Assembly (NCBI GenBank): GCA_964416195.1
Contig: CAYQDB010000023.1
Location: 1 to 34,618 of the forward strand
Length of the DNA: 34,618 bases
Origin: CAYQDB01 sp964416195
Lineage (GTDB): Bacteria > Zixibacteria > MSB-5A5 > GN15 > FEB-12
Direction of reading: 5' to 3'
Shown here: positions 23,635-31,797 of the stretch, piece after piece
How the letters are laid out: every line of letters starts with the position of its first letter
How positions within the stretch are numbered: position 1 is the stretch's first letter
The notes under the pieces: generated by a model
The model's input: only the letters and a program-made list of their open reading frames with translations
What the model was told of the DNA's origin: nothing
Databases searched by the model: none
Translations under genes and position numbers: made by a program

Positions 23635-25656
23635 ATGCGTCAGTCCCGCGGAACTGCTTATGCTCGTCTCGATCAGCGCTTCACGGCAGCGATCGTCATT
23701 ATCCTGGCGCTGGCTGTTCTTATCCTCACCTGGGTCGGTATCCGTCAGAGTCGCAGGGACAGTTTTGAGCTACTGGTTCTCCAAGGCCGGGCGTTCACCG
23801 AAGCTCTTGCCCAGGCCGCCGAAAATGCCATTGTCTCCGAGACATTTTACGACTACCTGGAGCACCGCAGGTACGGCGAGATCGTTGCTGACCTCAACGA
23901 GCCCGATCTGGCATCACTGACCGATCATCAGCTAGCGCAGATTACGCAGGCGCACAATCTCTATGGCATATTTGTTTTTGGCTCCGATTCCAGCACGATA
24001 GCAGGAAGTATTATTGGTGGCCCGAAAATCACACTCCCTGATTTTGTTTATGAGGAGGTCCGTCAACTCATAGCCAATCCGGAAAGCAACTATGTCCTTC
24101 TGCTGGATCAGGGCGAGCACCCGGGTGAGGCCACACACTATTATCTTGAAATCACAAACACGCTTGACCGAGTGGTTCTGATTATGGCCGACGCTCTTTA
24201 CTACCAGGAAGCGCTGAAACAAACTCAGATCGGCTACCTGGCTCAGAAGATGGCCCGCGAGCAAGGTGTGGAGTACATCATCTACCAATCAACTGAGGGC
24301 ATTATCTTTTCCTCCCGGGCAACCGGCCAGCTTCTGGCAATTGAGTCGGAGCCGTTTCTGTCGGACGCACTCGAAGCCGACAGCATCGTGCATCGCGTGT
24401 ATGAGTTTCAGGGCAAAAAAGTCCTGGAACTGGTCCGTCCGTTTTCTACCGAAGAATATCCATTCGGTCTGCTGCGGGTGGGGCTGTCGCTGGATGGCTT
24501 CTACGCGGTTTCAAGGGGTTTCGACCGCCAGATGGTTGCCCTGGCCGGGGTGCTGTTTGTGCTGGCTGTGGTGTTGTTGTTATATCTTAACAGCAGACAG
24601 AAAAGAAAAGAGATAGCGCGGCAGTACACTCAGATGAAATCGGTTACGGACAAAATCTTTGATGAAATGCGCACCGGTGTGGCGGCTGTCGACGGCGCTG
24701 GAACGATCACTCTTGCCAATAACGCCTTTGCAGGAATCTTCGGTATTGATAACTGCGAGGGATGTCGCTGGGATGACGCTGTCGGCGTGACTGACCTTGA
24801 CTTTCGGCAGATCGCATCTTCCGGGGAAGCTTCCAGTGAAACTGAGATTACGCTCGAAGCTAAAGGCATCACAAAAACCCTGCTGGTGGCAACGTCGAAG
24901 CTTCAGGCCGAAGGCGGCAGGCTTGGAGGAGTAGTCGTGGTTGTATATGACATCACGCGCCTGAAGGAGTTCGAGCGCAGATCGGCTCGTCGAGAGCGTC
25001 TATCGGAAATGGGCAATCTGGCTGCCGGAGTGGCGCATGAAATCCGCAACCCGCTCAACACTATTTCTATCGCCGTCCAGAGACTGGCTGAGGAGTTCGG
25101 TCCTACCGAGAACGTTGAGGAGTTCCGATCGTTCACAGATCAAATAAGGTCGGAGACGAAACGCCTTAACGAGATTATCAACCGGTTCCTGATTCTGGCG
25201 CATGAAGAGAAAAAACGGTATGCCACCCTTAACCTGACCGATTTCATTATCGACACGGCAGAATTCTTCAAACCTGAAGCGGAGAAACTAAAGCTTCATT
25301 TGTCGGTAGACGTAGAACCTGATCTTACGGTAGAAGCCGATCCGGATTCTCTGAAGCAGATGTTTGTCAACTTGTTCAACAACGCCAAGGAGGCCCTGGG
25401 TGGACAGCCGGGGCAGATATCTATAGTTGCACAGGTACATGGTGGTACAATCGAGATCGCTTTTTCGGACAGCGGTCCCGGTGTCAAGACGGAACTGCGA
25501 GAGAAAATCTTTACGCCCTATTTTACAACTAAAGAGGCCGGTACCGGCTTGGGCCTGCCGACCGTGCACAAGATTATATCCGAGTTGGGTGGCGACATCC
25601 GTGTTGAAGATAGCAACCTCGGCGGGACGAGAGTTGTGATTACGATTCCGCGGTAG
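23635..25656 (+). CDS. Membrane-bound PAS-domain sensor histidine kinase (NtrB/ZraS-like)
   Basis: The 673-residue protein has an N-terminal membrane segment (about 17-35), a ~270-residue extracytoplasmic sensor, a second membrane segment (MVALAGVLFVLAVVLLLYL), and a PAS domain (TDKIFDEMRTGVAAVD...). Then come HisKA with His468 in GVAHEIRNPLNTISIAVQRL and HATPase (NLFNNAKEAL, FSDSGPGV, FTTKEAGTGLGLPTVHKII). Kinases of this make-up usually pair with NtrC-type regulators, but the next gene downstream is unrelated and 230 bases away. It is probably co-transcribed with the preceding kinase, and the two could work on a common distant regulator. Confidence 0.87.
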   Translation: MRQSRGTAYARLDQRFTAAIVIILALAVLILTWVGIRQSRRDSFELLVLQGRAFTEALAQAAENAIVSETFYDYLEHRRYGEIVADLNEPDLASLTDHQLAQITQAHNLYGIFVFGSDSSTIAGSIIGGPKITLPDFVYEEVRQLIANPESNYVLLLDQGEHPGEATHYYLEITNTLDRVVLIMADALYYQEALKQTQIGYLAQKMAREQGVEYIIYQSTEGIIFSSRATGQLLAIESEPFLSDALEADSIVHRVYEFQGKKVLELVRPFSTEEYPFGLLRVGLSLDGFYAVSRGFDRQMVALAGVLFVLAVVLLLYLNSRQKRKEIARQYTQMKSVTDKIFDEMRTGVAAVDGAGTITLANNAFAGIFGIDNCEGCRWDDAVGVTDLDFRQIASSGEASSETEITLEAKGITKTLLVATSKLQAEGGRLGGVVVVVYDITRLKEFERRSARRERLSEMGNLAAGVAHEIRNPLNTISIAVQRLAEEFGPTENVEEFRSFTDQIRSETKRLNEIINRFLILAHEEKKRYATLNLTDFIIDTAEFFKPEAEKLKLHLSVDVEPDLTVEADPDSLKQMFVNLFNNAKEALGGQPGQISIVAQVHGGTIEIAFSDSGPGVKTELREKIFTPYFTTKEAGTGLGLPTVHKIISELGGDIRVEDSNLGGTRVVITIPR

Positions 25657-25685
25657 GGCAAAAGCCCAGCACTTCTGCCATTGTC

Positions 25686-25705
25686 ATTCCCGTGAAAACG
25701 GGAAT
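25686..25705. repeat. Short palindromic intergenic repeat (ATTCCCGT/ACGGGAAT)
   Basis: An 8-bp stem with a GAAA loop, in the style of a short palindrome that recurs between genes in many bacterial genomes. It also could serve as a terminator for the kinase pair, though no T run follows directly. Confidence 0.5.
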
Positions 25706-25748
25706 CCAGTACTCTTGTCTTTTGTGGTTGGTGTATGTCATCACCCGT

Positions 25749-25766
25749 CCTGAGCTTGTCGAAAGG
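25749..25766. repeat. Short intergenic repeat (CCTGAGCTTGTCGAAAGG)
   Basis: This near-palindromic 18-mer (CCT-GAGCTTGTCGA-AGG core) is of a type often scattered between genes in unrelated bacteria. Only one copy is present in this window. Confidence 0.45.
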
Positions 25767-25886
25767 TGTCCCGACTCTACTTGGAGCAAGACAGACGATG
25801 ATACCCGCTTCGCATGAAAGCCGCTACATTAAAACTTGCATGTATAAGTACACAGAGAGATATTAGGGTGTGTCAATTGAAAATTC

Positions 25887-26801
25887 ATGGTAGTAAGCGC
25901 GGATGCACAAGTTGCCGATGCAGATGAAAGGACAATGTTCAAACGAAAGAAAATCATATTGGGCCTAATCGTAGCAGCTCCGAAAGTGCTGACCCGGACA
26001 GAGCTCATGAAATGGCTATTCTTGCTTCGGCAAGAATCTCCTCTTGGATCGGACCATTCGTTTTATGATTTTATCCCTTATAAGCATGGCCCGTTTTCCT
26101 TTGTGGTTTACCGCGACTTAGATGAGCTTTTGCGCAATGGTTATCTTAATGATGGAGCTCTTTCAATCCCGGAGTCTATGCGTGAATATGTTAATGACGA
26201 GGTTCAATCACTTCCGATACAAGTGAGAGAGGCCATTAGGGAGATCTGTGTACGATACAGCTCACGGACGCTTGAAGAACTTCTTAATTATGTTTATCAC
26301 TCCTATCCTTGGTTTGCCTCACGCAGTGAACGCATGAAGCTATCCAAGCCAGTGCTACGAAAAGCTGGAATCGCTGTCTACACCGCAGGCTACGAGGGCG
26401 AATCTGTTGATCAGTTCTTCAAGAAACTGTTGAGAGCAGGTATGCAACGCGTGCTGGACGTCCGAAGCAATCCTGTATCGAGAAAGTATGGCTATGCAAA
26501 AGCCACGATGGAGCGGATCTGCGAAAAGCTTGACCTCGAGTACGTTCATCTACCTGAATTAGGAATCCCTCAGCTACATAGAAGATCGTTGAAAACGTTC
26601 GAAGACTATCAACAGCTCTTGCAGCAATACGAGCAACAATTCCTGCCCAATGCTTCTATTGTTCGGCAACGAGCAGTAACCCTAATCCAGGAACGGCCGT
26701 CAGTGCTCGTCTGTTTCGAGGCCGACGTAAGGTATTGCCATCGGGGTCGCCTTGCTCGGTCCATATCATCAGACACGGGCCTCGCAGTGACTCATTTGTA
26801 A
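25887..26801 (+). CDS. DUF488 protein with an N-terminal Panacea/DUF4065-like domain
   Basis: The 304-residue protein joins two parts. Residues ~18-145 resemble the Panacea/DUF4065 (SocA-like) fold: TRTELMKWLFLL, then FIPYKHGPFSFVVYRDLDELLRNGYL. Residues ~163-300 are a DUF488 domain: YTAGYEGESVDQF, LDVRSNP (190-196), LPELGIP, and the conserved Cys/His set VCFEADVRYCHRGRLA. Panacea domains occur as antitoxin modules; DUF488 has no settled function. ATG 25887 lacks a good ribosome site; ATG 25935 (MFKRKK) is a likely alternative. It overlaps no neighbour and precedes the next ORF by 21 bases, so the two form an operon closed by the terminator at 27679. Enzymatic role unknown. Confidence 0.75.
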   Translation: MVVSADAQVADADERTMFKRKKIILGLIVAAPKVLTRTELMKWLFLLRQESPLGSDHSFYDFIPYKHGPFSFVVYRDLDELLRNGYLNDGALSIPESMREYVNDEVQSLPIQVREAIREICVRYSSRTLEELLNYVYHSYPWFASRSERMKLSKPVLRKAGIAVYTAGYEGESVDQFFKKLLRAGMQRVLDVRSNPVSRKYGYAKATMERICEKLDLEYVHLPELGIPQLHRRSLKTFEDYQQLLQQYEQQFLPNASIVRQRAVTLIQERPSVLVCFEADVRYCHRGRLARSISSDTGLAVTHL

Positions 26802-26822
26802 CAGCAGTTGGAGAACTCGCCA

Positions 26823-27596
26823 GTGGGGCAGAAGATCAAAATCCTTATCACAGTAAAAACTTATCCTCTCCCATCCAAATCCTATTATGAATTAGTATGC
26901 ACAGGCGGTGTCCGTGAAGATGGGAGCTTCATTCGCCTCTACCCGATTGATTACCGATACCGTCCCTATTGGCAGTGGTATAAAAAGTACCAATGGGTAG
27001 AGGCCGAGGTACAGAAGCATGAAAAAGACCCTCGGCCTGAGTCGTTCAAACCAGTTTCGGAAATCAGGCGATTGGGGGAGCCAGTGTCAACCCGCAATAA
27101 TTGGGCTGAACGGAGGCAATATGTACTTGCCAAAGGTGTTCAGACAATGTGTGAACTTCGAGGCCGATCGCAGCGGGAATGCTCTCTTGGTATCATACGT
27201 CCGAAGGAGATTTTTGATTTCAAGATTAAACCTACAGAGCGAGAATGGAAACCAAGGTGGAAGGGATTGTTCCAAGAATTGGAGTTGTTTGGGCCAGCAC
27301 GGAAACCTCTGGAAAAAATCCCGTACAAGTTCTCATATGCCTTCACCTGTGAGGAGCCAAAATGCCCAGGCCACAAGATGATGATCGAAGACTGGGAAAT
27401 CTGCCAGCTTTATCGGGCAATGCGTGACAAGTTTGAAAGCGAAGAAATTGCAACCCAAAAAGTAAAAGATAAGTTCTTTAGTCAGATTTGTGCCTCCAAT
27501 ATCGACACGCATTTTTTTGTGGGAACAGTACTTAGGCATGGGACGTGGGTGATCCTCGGAGCGTTTTGGCCAAAGAAGGAACAGCGACATTATTGA
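26823..27596 (+). CDS. Conserved-looking protein of unknown function, partner of the DUF488 gene
   Basis: I do not recognise a named family. From GTG 26823 the protein has 257 residues: a basic beta strand KIKILITVKTYP, then a Trp/Tyr-rich part (YELVCTGGVREDGSFIRLYPIDYR, YWQWYKKYQWVE), a Cys/His motif C-x4-C-x2-H followed by IEDWE (residues ~176-192), and a terminal FFVGTVLRHGTWVILGAFWPK strand pair. The C-x4-C-x2-H set may bind a metal. GTG 26823 has GGAG 9 bases upstream (26810-26813); a TTG at 26808 would add five residues but lacks a ribosome site. The gene follows the DUF488 gene on the same strand. Context suggests a two-component module, possibly a toxin-antitoxin or defence type, but this is inference. 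Confidence 0.65.
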   Translation: MGQKIKILITVKTYPLPSKSYYELVCTGGVREDGSFIRLYPIDYRYRPYWQWYKKYQWVEAEVQKHEKDPRPESFKPVSEIRRLGEPVSTRNNWAERRQYVLAKGVQTMCELRGRSQRECSLGIIRPKEIFDFKIKPTEREWKPRWKGLFQELELFGPARKPLEKIPYKFSYAFTCEEPKCPGHKMMIEDWEICQLYRAMRDKFESEEIATQKVKDKFFSQICASNIDTHFFVGTVLRHGTWVILGAFWPKKEQRHY

Positions 27597-27678
27597 AAGC
27601 CTGAAGCCGGTCTGGTAGCTGCCAAGTATGTCAAATGCTCTGCCGATCTACCAGAGTTGATGCGCATTGCCAAAAAAA

Positions 27679-27700
27679 AGCGGCCCATCGCTGAGCCGCT
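27679..27700. terminator. Bidirectional intrinsic terminator between the DUF488 operon and gltA
   Basis: AGCGGC (27679-27684) and GCCGCT (27695-27700) form a stem with CTTTTTG on the plus side and a T8 run on the minus side. It therefore can end both converging genes. Confidence 0.8.
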
Positions 27701-27726
27701 CTTTTTGTATTGCAGGAGGAGGTAGG

Positions 27727-29007
27727 TTATTTCTTGACCTGGTCCACCAGCCATGTCGTGCTGACTGATTTCGGACGGGTGATAGCGGTTCCCAAAGCAC
27801 GGTTCAATACCAACTGCGAAAGCATGCCCATAGAACGTGAGACTGAGAACAGCACCGTGTAGTACTCGAATTCCTTCATCCCGTAATGGAAGAGGATGGC
27901 GCCGGAACCGGCGTCGACATTCGGCCACGGATTCTTGGCCTTGCCGTGCTCTTTCAGCACGTCGGGAACGACAGTAAAGACGCGGTCGACCGTCTGGAAC
28001 ACGGGGTCTTTCGAGAGGTATTGCGTTCCAAAGGCGCGGAAAGCCGCGTAGCGGGGATCCGTAACGCGCAGGACAGCATGTCCGTAACCCGGAATAACCT
28101 TGCCGCTATTAAGTGTATCCCAGGCGTACTTGCGGATGTCTTCCTCGGTAGGAACGCCACCGAACTTGTCCATGGTTTCAAGAACCCAGTTGAGACATTC
28201 CTGATTGGCCAGACCATGCAGAGGACCAGCCAGGCCATTCAGACCGGCTGAAACGGCATAGAAGGGATCGGACAGCGCCGATCCGACAGTATGGCAGGTG
28301 TTGGCCGAGACGTTGCCGCCCTCGTGGTCGGAGTGCAGGACAAGATACAGACGCATCATCTTGGCCGTCTCACCCTTCTTGGGCGGCAGGCCGAGCATCC
28401 TGACATAGTCAGCGGCCCAGTCGAGCTTGTTGGACGGCTCAATCAATTCGCCTTTCTTGTACTTGATGCGGTAGACACCAGCAGCAATGGTGTGGATTGT
28501 CCCCATGACCCTCATGGCATCTTCCAGAGCCGGTTCCCAGTACTCAGTCTTCTTCATACCCTCGTTGTAGCGCTGGCGGAAGACCGACTCGTTTTCCATA
28601 GCGAGGATGGCAGTGTCCAGCATCGCCATCGGGTGCGAGGTTTTGGGCATGGATTTCAGTACCTTCCAGATATACTTGGGTACCTCTCCATGCTCTTTGA
28701 GTTCTTTCTGGAAAAGCTTAAGCTCCTCTTCTGATGGAAGCTCTCCGGTAAGCAACAGCCAGAAGATTTCCTCGGGCAGCTTCTCCCTCAGTTCCATGAC
28801 CGGTATGCCGCGAATATACAGCCCCTTGTCCGGTTCGACTACCGAGGTGTCGCACACCATTCCCTTGACACCGCGCATCCCGCCGATCGCCTGAGTCACG
28901 GAGACCTGCGAGATAACGTAGTCGCCATGTTGCTTGACGAGAGACACGCGTTCCTCGCGCAGCTTGGGAATAATGTCAGCCAGTTTTTCTTTCAGTGTTT
29001 TGGCCAT
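27727..29007 (-). CDS. gltA: Citrate synthase, mitochondrial-like type
   Basis: The 426-residue enzyme condenses oxaloacetate and acetyl-CoA to citrate. Catalytic residues are visible: His264 in PLHGLANQE, His310 in GYGHAVLR and Asp365 in NVDAGSG. The stretch LHSDHEGGNVSANTCHTVGSALSDPFY is typical of the eukaryotic mitochondrial group rather than the hexameric bacterial GltA. ATG 29007 has AAGGAG 6 bases upstream. Transcription is probably activator-dependent through the operator at 29067-29088, and ends at the 27679 hairpin. Confidence 0.95.
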   Translation of the reverse strand: MAKTLKEKLADIIPKLREERVSLVKQHGDYVISQVSVTQAIGGMRGVKGMVCDTSVVEPDKGLYIRGIPVMELREKLPEEIFWLLLTGELPSEEELKLFQKELKEHGEVPKYIWKVLKSMPKTSHPMAMLDTAILAMENESVFRQRYNEGMKKTEYWEPALEDAMRVMGTIHTIAAGVYRIKYKKGELIEPSNKLDWAADYVRMLGLPPKKGETAKMMRLYLVLHSDHEGGNVSANTCHTVGSALSDPFYAVSAGLNGLAGPLHGLANQECLNWVLETMDKFGGVPTEEDIRKYAWDTLNSGKVIPGYGHAVLRVTDPRYAAFRAFGTQYLSKDPVFQTVDRVFTVVPDVLKEHGKAKNPWPNVDAGSGAILFHYGMKEFEYYTVLFSVSRSMGMLSQLVLNRALGTAITRPKSVSTTWLVDQVKK

Positions 29008-29043
29008 GTGATGCTCCTTTGATTGAGTGTTTGTTATGACAGT

Positions 29044-29088
29044 AATATATTCATTCAGCTCTATTCCAATGTGAATCGGTTCACATTG
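29044..29088 (-). promoter_or_regulatory. CRP/FNR-type operator and -10 element upstream of gltA
   Basis: A perfect 9-bp-arm palindrome (29067-29088) contains TGTGA-N6-TCACA, exactly the CRP consensus half-sites. On the minus strand a -10 box TATATT lies at 29044-29049, placing the start near 29037 and the operator centre about 40 bases upstream. This is the class II activator position. The -35 region is occupied by the operator and has no consensus, which fits activator dependence. The regulator itself is not in the window. The rest of 29089-29401 holds only a weak GGAAAA/TTTTCC hairpin (29137-29155). Confidence 0.7.
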
Positions 29089-29401
29089 TGGGCAGATATA
29101 TTAAGGCTAGGTTACACGAATGTCAAGGGGGGGATTGGAAAAAGTGGCCTTTTCCTACCGATAAAGAGCATTTTTCTCGCTACCAGGGCGCTATCAGAAA
29201 GACCGGCCCAGGCGTAGTATAGCAGATCGAAAGTCCTTGAGACCTACCGGCGTATGCAGGCGAAGGGCCAGGGGACAAGGCCATCGTCGGCCAAGCGGTA
29301 ACAGGTTGTTTTACCATTACTTGGGCGGTATCTATCAGCTTGATTTTAGGCTGTCGCTTGATTATCTTTGGTGTCAAATTGTCAGTTGGAGAATTGCAAG
29401 A

Positions 29402-31099
29402 ATGTTCGCTAAGAAGTTTCTCGATAGCCTGAAAGGCCGTCTGGCTCAGTGGGATAAAAAGGCCGCCAAAACACGCCGCAGGAAATCGAGGCCGAGGTTT
29501 TTTACCATATCGGGCGTTGATATTGACGAGCTTTACACTCCTGATTCAGTCAAAGGGGCCGACCAGGAAAAATATTACTGGGAGAATATCGGCCTGCCAG
29601 GAGAATACCCCTATACGCGCGGAGTTCACCACACAATGTACCGCACCAGGCTCTGGACAATGCGACAGTTTGCCGGTATGGGCACCCCTAAACAGACTAA
29701 CGAACGCTTCAAGTATCTCCTTCAGCATGGCGGCACCGGTTTATCAACGGCGTTCGATTTACCCACTCTGATGGGGTATGACTCGGACCATCCGCGCTCG
29801 CTGGGAGAGGTCGGTAAATGCGGGGTGGCGGTGGATTCGCTGGCGGATATGGAGATCATATTTGATGGCATCGACCTGGCAAAAGTCTCCACTTCGATGA
29901 CTATCAACTCACCGGCTTCAATGCTTCTGGCTATGTACCTGGTGGTTGCGGAAAAGCAGGGAGTGCCGTCTGAACAGGTGCGGGGAACGCTCCAGAACGA
30001 CATCCTCAAGGAATACATCGCACAGAAGGAATTTATCTACCCGCCGCGCCCCTCAATCCGGCTGATTACCGACCTGATGGAATACTGCACCAAACAAGTC
30101 CCGCAGTGGAATACCATCTCGATATCCGGCTACCACATCCGCGAGGCGGGAGCGACAGCCGTACAGGAGCTGGCTTTTACGTTGGCCGACGGTTTCCAGT
30201 ATATAGAGTCAGCTATCGAAGTCGGGCAGAATGTCGATGACTTTGCCCCGCGGCTCTCGTTTTTCTTCAACGCCCACTCAGACTTTTTCGAGGAAATTGC
30301 CAAATACAGAGCGGCGCGGCGAATTTACGCCAAGCGGATGCGCCACAAGTACGGCGCCAAAGACCCCCGAAGCTGGCTGCTGCGTTTCCACACCCAGACG
30401 GCAGGATGTTCGCTGACGGCCCAACAGCCAGAGAACAATATCGTCCGGGTAGCTCTGCAGGGACTTTCGGGTGTGCTTGGCGGCACGCAGTCGCTGCATA
30501 CCAACTCGATGGATGAGACGCTGGCTTTGCCCAGTGAAAAGGCAGTTACAATTGCGCTGCGCACACAGCAGATTATCGCCTATGAAAGCGGCGCGGCCAA
30601 CACCATCGACCCGATGGCCGGTTCCTACTTTGTTGAGGCGCTGACCGACCAGATGGAAGCTGAGGCGGAAAAGTACTTCGAGGAGATCGAGCGCCGGGGA
30701 GGCGTGATTACCTGCGTGGAAGAAGGGTTTTTCCAGCGTGAGATTGCCAAATCCGCTTATCGCTTCCAGCGAGAGATTGAGAAGAAGGAGCGGATAATTG
30801 TCGGCATCAACGAGTATGAGATGGAAGGTGAAGAGATTGAGATACCGATTCTGAGAATCGACCCGGAAGTTGAGCGGCAACAAGTTGCTTTTGTCAAGAA
30901 AATACGTGCCGAACGTGACAACGGCTCCGTGCAGGCGTCACTGGCAAAACTTAAGGAAGTAGCCAAGAGCGACGGCAACACCTTCGAGGTCATTCTCGAA
31001 TGTTCTAGGAAGTATGCCACCCTCGGAGAAATGTGCGATGTCCTTCGCGAGGTCTGGGGCGAGTACGTGGAGCCGGCGGGGGCGATGCAGCCGTCTTGA
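29402..31099 (+). CDS. Methylmalonyl-CoA mutase, large (catalytic) subunit
   Basis: The 565-residue protein is the TIM-barrel subunit of a split B12-dependent mutase, which interconverts methylmalonyl-CoA and succinyl-CoA. Seen motifs: LPGEYPYTRGVHHTMYRTRLWTMRQFAG (substrate loop), TGLSTAFDLPTLMGYDSDHP, FHTQTAGCSLTAQQPENN, and GGTQSLHTNSMDE with ALPSEKA. The B12-binding domain is absent here and is encoded by the gene at 31798. ATG 29402 has GGAG 10 bases upstream and starts the typical N-terminus; the longer reading from TTG 29237 adds 55 implausible residues. The subunit pair is interrupted by a transposase gene. The related isobutyryl-CoA or ethylmalonyl-CoA mutases cannot be fully excluded from sequence alone. 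Confidence 0.9.
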   Translation: MFAKKFLDSLKGRLAQWDKKAAKTRRRKSRPRFFTISGVDIDELYTPDSVKGADQEKYYWENIGLPGEYPYTRGVHHTMYRTRLWTMRQFAGMGTPKQTNERFKYLLQHGGTGLSTAFDLPTLMGYDSDHPRSLGEVGKCGVAVDSLADMEIIFDGIDLAKVSTSMTINSPASMLLAMYLVVAEKQGVPSEQVRGTLQNDILKEYIAQKEFIYPPRPSIRLITDLMEYCTKQVPQWNTISISGYHIREAGATAVQELAFTLADGFQYIESAIEVGQNVDDFAPRLSFFFNAHSDFFEEIAKYRAARRIYAKRMRHKYGAKDPRSWLLRFHTQTAGCSLTAQQPENNIVRVALQGLSGVLGGTQSLHTNSMDETLALPSEKAVTIALRTQQIIAYESGAANTIDPMAGSYFVEALTDQMEAEAEKYFEEIERRGGVITCVEEGFFQREIAKSAYRFQREIEKKERIIVGINEYEMEGEEIEIPILRIDPEVERQQVAFVKKIRAERDNGSVQASLAKLKEVAKSDGNTFEVILECSRKYATLGEMCDVLREVWGEYVEPAGAMQPS

Positions 31100-31111
31100 G
31101 GGATACGGGTT

Positions 31112-31618
31112 GTGAAATATACTAGACTGAGAGGATTTGATTACGCGGGTGAAAATCGGGCATACTTTGTGACATCGAGTTTTGAGCAATCAATGAACTC
31201 GGAATCTGTTGGGTATCTGTACGAGACTCTTTTGGAACTCTTCAATGAATCAGATTTCGTTTGTGATGCTTTGGTTGTGTTGCCGGATCATCTGCACTTG
31301 CTAACGCATAAGGAAGGTGATTCCAAAGAGAAACTGAGTGACCTAGTCTGCATGCTGAAATCCAAGAGCCTTTACCTATTGAAGAGACAGAAAATTACTC
31401 CTTATTCATTCTGGCAGCGCGGTTACTACGAACATGTGATCAGAAATGAAAAGGATTGGTTAGAGAAGATGCAGTATGTTACTAATAACCCGGTAAAGAC
31501 GGGTCTTGTGCCATTGGCTGAAGCGTACCCATATTTGTTTGTGAATGGAATGTTTTACGGGGCGACACGAGGCCGCCCCCTACGCGGAGGAAAGGAACCT
31601 GATGTTCCCTCGCAATAG
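31112..31618 (+). CDS. REP-associated tyrosine transposase (RAYT, IS200-like Y1/HUH)
   Basis: The 168-residue protein shows the Y1 transposase features: HUH motif H60-L-H62 in LPDHLHLL, FWQRGYYEHVIRNE, and the probable catalytic Tyr122 in QYVTNNPVKTGLV. It starts with GTG 31112, 12 bases after the mutase stop. Its last ~20 codons (ATRGRPLRGG) run through a REP-like hairpin, so the coding end overlaps the repeat. The gene lies between the two mutase subunit genes, where such a gene has no metabolic role, so it was probably inserted. RAYTs are thought to move or maintain REP sequences. Confidence 0.85.
   Translation: MKYTRLRGFDYAGENRAYFVTSSFEQSMNSESVGYLYETLLELFNESDFVCDALVVLPDHLHLLTHKEGDSKEKLSDLVCMLKSKSLYLLKRQKITPYSFWQRGYYEHVIRNEKDWLEKMQYVTNNPVKTGLVPLAEAYPYLFVNGMFYGATRGRPLRGGKEPDVPSQ
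31559..31579. repeat. REP-like hairpin at the transposase 3' end
   Basis: GGGGCG (31559-31564) and CGCCCC (31574-31579) form a stem inside the end of the transposase gene. The neighbouring sequence resembles 18820-18852. Confidence 0.5.
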
Positions 31619-31717
31619 GAACCAAGAAGCTGGTGTTTACCTTCGCGTGGCAGAAACAATGGAGGGGAAGTACACTCACATGATACCAGGACCAATTCCT
31701 CTTAACCAACGCGTAGC

Positions 31718-31755
31718 GGCGGGGCTTGTCTCCGCCGGTGGCGAAGCCACTTTTT
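31718..31755 (+). repeat. REP-like hairpin plus terminator-like hairpin before the B12-binding subunit gene
   Basis: GGCGG (31718-31722)/CCGCC (31732-31736) is followed by GTGGC (31738-31742), GAA, GCCAC (31746-31750) and TTTTT (31751-31755). The second hairpin is a strong plus-strand terminator. It lies downstream of the transposase and 43 bases before the ATG of the B12-binding subunit, so the insertion may uncouple the mutase genes. Confidence 0.6.
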
Positions 31756-31797
31756 ATCATGGACAACGCAATGAAACTTAATTCATGGATATAAACC

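Noticed and set aside
29237..29401. Upstream extension of the mutase large subunit (TTG 29237)
   Set aside because: Arg/Cys-rich residues unlike the family, no ribosome site, and a good GGAG before ATG 29402.
30278..30883. 201-codon minus-strand ORF inside the mutase gene
   Set aside because: Antisense shadow of the catalytic subunit; no ribosome site or family features.
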